From an uncultured Pseudomonadota bacterium (GTDB taxonomy: Bacteria; Pseudomonadota; Gammaproteobacteria; Burkholderiales; Thiobacillaceae): a stretch of 64,000 nucleotides of DNA. The DNA is taken from NCBI GenBank assembly GCA_903835655.1, contig CAILNT010000103.1:28716-92715 (forward strand), in the 5' to 3' direction. Both the position numbers and the translations under genes were made by a program. Below are positions 60,123 through 64,000 of this stretch, piece after piece; position 1 is the first letter of the stretch, and each line of letters opens with the position of its first letter. The notes beneath the pieces are model-generated. The model ran no database searches and had not been told where the DNA came from. It saw only the letters and a program-made list of their open reading frames with translations.

Positions 60123-60953
60123 CTACCAGGCCTCCCATACCGGGCGGCAGCGCGGGGGCAAGGTCATCAAGCGACCGAGTTCGCGTCCACCCTCGCCCGG
60201 CGCGTGGAAGTCGGAACCCACCGAGGCGAGAAAATCGAATTCCACCGCCAGATCGGCGAAGACAGGCACCTGATCGGCGGTGTGGCTGCCGGTGACGACT
60301 TCGATGGCATCCCCACCCAGTTCCTTGAATTCCCGCAACAGATCGCGCATGCGTTCACGGCCAAAGTGGTAACGGCCGGGGTGCGCCAGCACCGATAGTC
60401 CGCCCGCCTCGCGTATCCAGGTCAGGGCATCGGCCAGGCTGGCCCATTCGTGGTGCACATACCCGGGCTTGCCCTTGACCAGGTATTTCTTGAACACGGT
60501 TTTCACATCCTTCACCAGGCCATATTCCACGAGGTAACGGGCAAAATGCGTGCGGCCGATCAGATCCTTGTTGCCGGCGTAGGTATAGGCGCCGGCCAGG
60601 GCGTCGCGCACACCCAGCTTCTCCAGTTCGGCCGCCATGAGTTGCGCACGCAAGGCACGGCCTTCACGATTGCCGCGGAGGCCTTGCACCAGGATTTCAT
60701 GTTCCGGATCGACGCGCAAGCCGACGACATGCACGGTAGTGTTGCGCCAGGTGATGGAAATTTCGACACCGGCCACCAACTCCATGCCGCGATTCGCGGC
60801 TTCGGCACGCGCCTCGGACAAACCGCAAAGATCGTCGTGATCGGTGAGTGCCAGGACGTTCACGCCTTGTTCGGCGGCGCGTTTCGCAAGTTCGCGGGGC
60901 GAAAGTATCCCGTCGGAGGCGGTGGAATGGCTGTGTAGGTCGTAGACCGTCAT
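60123..60953 (-). CDS. PHP-domain phosphatase (3',5'-nucleoside bisphosphate phosphatase type)
   Basis: A 276-residue PHP protein with metal motifs DLHSHSTASDG, LTDHDDLCG, GVEIS, LAHPGRYHF and GSDFHAPG. The set matches RNase AM / 3',5'-nucleoside bisphosphate phosphatases, which remove the 3' phosphate from pAp-like nucleotides. It is the first gene of the minus-strand operon and is divergent from yciB, 72 bases away. Confidence 0.9.
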   Translation of the reverse strand: MTVYDLHSHSTASDGILSPRELAKRAAEQGVNVLALTDHDDLCGLSEARAEAANRGMELVAGVEISITWRNTTVHVVGLRVDPEHEILVQGLRGNREGRALRAQLMAAELEKLGVRDALAGAYTYAGNKDLIGRTHFARYLVEYGLVKDVKTVFKKYLVKGKPGYVHHEWASLADALTWIREAGGLSVLAHPGRYHFGRERMRDLLREFKELGGDAIEVVTGSHTADQVPVFADLAVEFDFLASVGSDFHAPGEGGRELGRLMTLPPRCRPVWEAW

Positions 60954-61025
60954 GAATTCTAGCTTGTGACGCGGTTGGCAATCATAGCAAAATGCTTGCC
61001 GCCCTCCCCTATCCCAGCCCTCTCC

Positions 61026-61628
61026 GTGAAGATTCTGTTCGATTTGTTTCCCATCTTCCTCTTTTTCGCCGCCTATCAGGTCGGCGAGAAGAATCCCGTT
61101 ACCACCACCGCGTGGCTGGCGGCACTGGGCATCCTCCTCGGCGGCGCCAAACCCGGCGTATTTCTTGCCACGCTGGTGGCCATGGTCGCCACCTTCGGCC
61201 AGATCGCCTGGGTCTGGCTGCGTCACCGCAAGGTAGACACCATGTTGTGGGTGTCGCTGGTGCTGATCGTGGTATTTGGCGGTGCCACCTTGCTGCTGCA
61301 CGACGAAACCTTCATCAAATGGAAGCCCACCGTACTCTATTGGCTGTTCTCGCTCTCGCTGGGACTGGGGCCCATCCTGTTCGAACGCAACCTGATCCGC
61401 GCGATGATGGAAAAAAACCTGTCGCTGCCCGACGCGATCTGGGGCCGGCTCAACTTCGCCTGGGCCGTATTCTTCGCGCTGATGGGCATCGCCAACCTGT
61501 GGGTGGCGATGCACTACTCCACCGATTCCTGGGTGAACTTCAAGATGTTCGGCTCCGTCGGCCTGATGCTGCTGTTCATCATCGGCCAGACGATCTATTT
61601 GTCACGCCACATCAAGGAAGAAGAATGA
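61026..61628 (+). CDS. yciB: Septation protein A / YciB
   Basis: A 200-residue inner-membrane protein with five or six hydrophobic helices: [18 protein letters not shown] at the start, [20 protein letters not shown], and [19 protein letters not shown]. It matches YciB (IspZ/septation protein A), linked to cell envelope synthesis and division. The GTG at 61026 gives the conserved VKILFDLFP start; the upstream frame to 60966 is not conserved. It heads a plus-strand operon. Confidence 0.95.
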   Translation: MKILFDLFPIFLFFAAYQVGEKNPVTTTAWLAALGILLGGAKPGVFLATLVAMVATFGQIAWVWLRHRKVDTMLWVSLVLIVVFGGATLLLHDETFIKWKPTVLYWLFSLSLGLGPILFERNLIRAMMEKNLSLPDAIWGRLNFAWAVFFALMGIANLWVAMHYSTDSWVNFKMFGSVGLMLLFIIGQTIYLSRHIKEEE

Positions 61629-61930
61629 GCCCTTTTTACGCCATCGTCGCCGAAGATGTGCCGGACAGCCTGGAAAATCGGCTATCCGCACGGCCCGCGC
61701 ATCTGCAACGACTGCACCGACTCAAGGACGAAGGCCGGTTGCTGCTGGCCGGGCCATTTCCCGCGATCGACAGCCCGGACCCCGGCCCGGCCGGCTTTTC
61801 CGGCAGCCTCATCGTTGCCGCCTTCGCCAGCCTGGAAGAGGCGCAAGCCTGGGCGAGCGCGGACCCTTACGTGACTGCGGGCGTCTACGCGCGCATCAGC
61901 GTAAAACCGTTCAGAAAGACCCTGCCATGA
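61625..61930 (+). CDS. YciI-like protein
   Basis: A 101-residue YciI-domain protein: [71 protein letters not shown]. The conserved His in RPAHLQRL and Asp in ADPY are present. The family is thought to have ferredoxin-like, possibly enzymatic roles. It overlaps the yciB stop by 4 bases and the bolA start likewise. Confidence 0.9.
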   Translation: MSPFYAIVAEDVPDSLENRLSARPAHLQRLHRLKDEGRLLLAGPFPAIDSPDPGPAGFSGSLIVAAFASLEEAQAWASADPYVTAGVYARISVKPFRKTLP

Positions 61931-62193
61931 GCGACACGATAGAAGCAATGAAGCAGCGCCTGGCGCTGCTCGCCCCCGAACACATCGAGATCGCCGATGA
62001 ATCCGCTCTCCACGCGGGACACGCCGGCGCCAGGGCGGGCGGCGGGCATTACCAGCTCACCCTGATTTCACCCAGTTTCTCCGGACAGAGTCAGGTGGCG
62101 CGCCATCGCTCCATCTACCAGGCGCTGGGTGACCTGATGAGCACGCGCGTCCATGCCCTGTCCATCACCGCCCTGGCCCCCGAAGAACTCTGA
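61927..62193 (+). CDS. bolA: BolA family protein
   Basis: An 88-residue BolA/IbaG-type protein: [40 protein letters not shown] and [13 protein letters not shown] with the conserved HR. BolA proteins pair with monothiol glutaredoxins in Fe-S handling and stress responses. It is coupled to the YciI-like gene by a 4-base overlap. Confidence 0.93.
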   Translation: MSDTIEAMKQRLALLAPEHIEIADESALHAGHAGARAGGGHYQLTLISPSFSGQSQVARHRSIYQALGDLMSTRVHALSITALAPEEL

Positions 62194-62255
62194 TTCGGCG
62201 GAACTTGTACGCACGACTCCACTCCCTATCCGTTCTGTCCACCCTGAGGAAACCC

Positions 62256-63071
62256 ATGAAACACGTCCGACTGCTGTCCCTACTCATCACCTGCTGCGCC
62301 CTGCCCGTGCAGGCTGCCAACACACCCGCCTCTGCCCCTGCTGCCGCGGACGACAAGCCGGTGGCGGTGGTCAATGGGGTCGCCGTCCCCGCCTTGTACG
62401 CCAACTTCATCCGGCAGAACCGCCAGAAGCGCAACATGCCACCCGAAGCGCTCACGAACGAAGCGATCAAGGATGGCGCCGTGACGGCCGAGTTGCTCGC
62501 CCAGGAAGCGGTGAAGAAGCACCTGGACAAGGACCCGATGGTCGCGGCCGCATTGCAATTCCAGAAGACGGAGCTACTGGGCCGTGCGGCCGTGGAAGAT
62601 TACCTGCACGCCCATCCCATCAGCGAAGTCACCTTGAAGGCGGAATACGAAAAAGCCAAGACCCGGGCGGGCACGGCCGAGTACCGTGCGGAGCACATCC
62701 TGGTGGGTAGCGAGAAGGAGGCCAATGAGATCATCGCCAAACTCGGCAGCGGCAAGAAAAGCAAATTCGAAGACCTTGCCAGAAAATCCTCGAAGGACAG
62801 TTCCGCCGGTAACGGCGGCGATCTCGGCTGGGTACTGCCGGCCAATCTGGTGCCGGAATTCGCCCAGGCGATGGTCGGTTTGAAGAAGGGTCAGGTCTCC
62901 AGGACCCCGGTGCAGACCCGATTCGGCTGGCACGTCATCCGCCTGGAAGATACCCGCAAATTTAATTTCCCCGAGTACGACAAGCTGAAGAACCGCATCG
63001 CCGGCGAGTTACAGCAGCAGGAAATCGGAAAACTGGTCAAGGAACTGGCCACCACGGCCAAGGTGGAGTAA
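62256..63071 (+). CDS. Periplasmic peptidyl-prolyl isomerase (parvulin/PpiC type)
   Basis: A 271-residue exported foldase. The ATG at 62256 has GAGGA five bases upstream and gives a signal peptide ending near VQA-A. A SurA-like helical N-terminal part (about 30-145) precedes a parvulin domain (about 145-240: RAEHILVGSEKEA, FEDLARKSSKDSSAGNGGDLG, TRFGWHVIRLED). It helps fold envelope proteins by proline isomerisation. It follows bolA on the same strand in a familiar betaproteobacterial order. Confidence 0.93.
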   Translation: MKHVRLLSLLITCCALPVQAANTPASAPAAADDKPVAVVNGVAVPALYANFIRQNRQKRNMPPEALTNEAIKDGAVTAELLAQEAVKKHLDKDPMVAAALQFQKTELLGRAAVEDYLHAHPISEVTLKAEYEKAKTRAGTAEYRAEHILVGSEKEANEIIAKLGSGKKSKFEDLARKSSKDSSAGNGGDLGWVLPANLVPEFAQAMVGLKKGQVSRTPVQTRFGWHVIRLEDTRKFNFPEYDKLKNRIAGELQQQEIGKLVKELATTAKVE

Positions 63072-63235
63072 GGCCGGATTCGAGAGGCAGGATTCAAGGG
63101 GCAAGGGGACGAAACCCTTCCCCGTTGACCGTGGAATAACCTAGAGTTTCTGTCAACTATTGCCCCATCCTGGCTACACCCGTAAAATCACCGGGTCTTG
63201 CAAGCAGACGCTTTTCAAACCCCGGAGAATCCAAC

Positions 63236-63820
63236 ATGGAACACCAACTGCCCGCCCTGCCCTACGCCAAAGACGCCCTCGCTCCCCACATGAGCGCGGA
63301 AACCTTTGATTACCACTATGCCAAGCACCATCAGGCCTACGTCACCAATCTGAACAACCTGATCAAGGGCACCGATTTCGAGAGCAAGACTCTGGAAGAA
63401 ATCGTCAAGACCGCCCCCGCCGGAGGCATCTACAACAACGCCGCCCAGGTTTCCAACCACACCTTTTTCTGGAACTGCATGAAGCCGAATGGCGGCGGCG
63501 TCCCCTCCGGTGCCCTGGCAGAGGCCATCAACGCCAAGTGGGGAACGCTGGACGAATTCAAGAAGGCTTTCCAGACCAGCGCCGTGGGCAACTTCGGTTC
63601 CGGCTGGACCTGGCTGGTAAAGAAGGCCGACGGCTCCGTCGACATCGTCAACATGGGTGCTGCCGGCACCCCGCTGACCACCGGTGACCGCGCGCTGTTG
63701 TGCGTGGACGTGTGGGAACACGCCTACTACATCGACTACCGCAACCTGCGTCCCAAGTTCGTCGAGACCTTCCTCACCCACCTGGTCAACTGGGACTTCG
63801 TGGGCGCGAACTTCGCCTGA
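63236..63820 (+). CDS. sodB: Iron superoxide dismutase
   Basis: A 194-residue Fe-type SOD converting superoxide to peroxide and oxygen. Metal ligands are H27 (FDYHYAKHH), H76 (SNHTFFW), D159 and H163 (DVWEHAYYIDY). The AAQVSNHTFFWNCM context with Gln72 near the metal is that of iron rather than manganese enzymes. It has a purine-rich ribosome site (CCGGAGAA) before the ATG and is monocistronic, with palindromes downstream. Confidence 0.98.
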   Translation: MEHQLPALPYAKDALAPHMSAETFDYHYAKHHQAYVTNLNNLIKGTDFESKTLEEIVKTAPAGGIYNNAAQVSNHTFFWNCMKPNGGGVPSGALAEAINAKWGTLDEFKKAFQTSAVGNFGSGWTWLVKKADGSVDIVNMGAAGTPLTTGDRALLCVDVWEHAYYIDYRNLRPKFVETFLTHLVNWDFVGANFA

Positions 63821-63836
63821 TCCCGCCGTGGATCGA

Positions 63837-63909
63837 TCCTTCGACAAGCCCAGGACGAACGGCAACCCATTGATTCCGTTCGTTTTGAGCCTGTCGAACC
63901 ATGAACGGG
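63837..63909. repeat. REP-like paired palindrome, copy 3
   Basis: Arms CCTTCGACAAGCCCAGGACG and GAGCCTGTCGAACCATGAAC face each other across about 15 bases, like the pair at 33145-33217. It sits just after sodB. Confidence 0.78.
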
Positions 63910-63926
63910 ACTGAATATTTCAAATC

Positions 63927-63940
63927 GCGGGCAAGCCCGC
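63927..63940. repeat. Short GCGGGC hairpin repeat
   Basis: GCGGGC-AA-GCCCGC followed by TCCTACCA is a common intergenic palindrome. It could help end the sodB transcript, but no T-run follows. Confidence 0.5.
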
Positions 63941-63965
63941 TCCTACCAGCCCTGATTTGATTCAT

Positions 63966-64000
63966 ATGAAAGCAATAAGAATTTTGTACGTCTGCATGGG
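63966..64000 (+). CDS. Start of a probable low-molecular-weight protein tyrosine phosphatase (3' truncated by window edge)
   Basis: The ATG at 63966 begins MKAIRILYVCMG and runs off the window. The ILYVCMG strand-loop is the start of the low-molecular-weight phosphatase active site (VCxGNxCRSP); the catalytic arginine lies beyond the edge. No ribosome site of note is seen. Confidence 0.5.
   Translation, partial: MKAIRILYVCM

Overview
The window is about 64 kb of GC-rich chromosomal DNA. It looks like a betaproteobacterium, probably Rhodocyclales or Nitrosomonadales. That is inference from protein style, from the trpS/YciB/BolA/SodB neighbourhood and from the cytochrome complement; no rRNA gene is present to confirm it.

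Layout. 1-6.5 kb: the 3' part of a PAS-GGDEF-EAL gene, a solitary short 2-oxoacid dehydrogenase E2 gene, a RelE/ParE-type toxin-antitoxin pair, and a MerR-type regulator with a B12-binding domain divergent from a cytochrome c cluster (class I c, SHP, diheme DHC). 6.6-19.2 kb: an amidohydrolase, a response regulator/hybrid kinase pair, grpE-dnaK with a sigma-32-like promoter and a strong terminator, an HDOD protein, and a two-gene ovothiol unit (PLP C-S lyase plus OvoA). 19.3-33 kb: one minus-strand signalling operon with a DNA-binding receiver, a 1426-residue REC/PAS/GAF/REC/Hpt/REC/EAL protein and three related histidine kinases in tandem. 33-46 kb: a decayed HsdM/HEPN-MNT locus, two large multi-PAS hybrid kinases (one with a damaged 5' end), a kinase fragment, mobile mystery protein A and a kaiC-kaiB-hybrid kinase operon.

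46-56 kb is an accessory island. It holds a decayed diversity-generating retroelement (broken FGE-type target gene, VR, 3' hairpin, TR-like copy and Avd fragments, with no reverse transcriptase seen), a DUF433/DUF5615 pair, a PhnD-like binding protein with a membrane diguanylate cyclase, two integrase fragments, and a locus with an HprK-related kinase, a glycosyltransferase-PqqD fusion and a 58-residue peptide gene. 56-64 kb returns to core genes: Crp/Fnr regulator, YrfG-like HAD hydrolase, trpS, M50 protease, Sua5/YciO protein and PHP phosphatase on the minus strand, then yciB, a YciI-like gene, bolA, a PpiC isomerase and sodB on the plus strand, ending in the start of a probable low-molecular-weight phosphatase gene.

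The dominant theme is signal transduction: six full histidine kinases plus a fragment, three c-di-GMP proteins and several receivers, with clear paralogous amplification. The most novel candidate is the kinase / glycosyltransferase-PqqD / small-peptide locus (53.4-55.8 kb), which looks like a peptide-modification system related to the HPr-rel-A type. Coordinates of pseudogenes are approximate where reading frames are broken.
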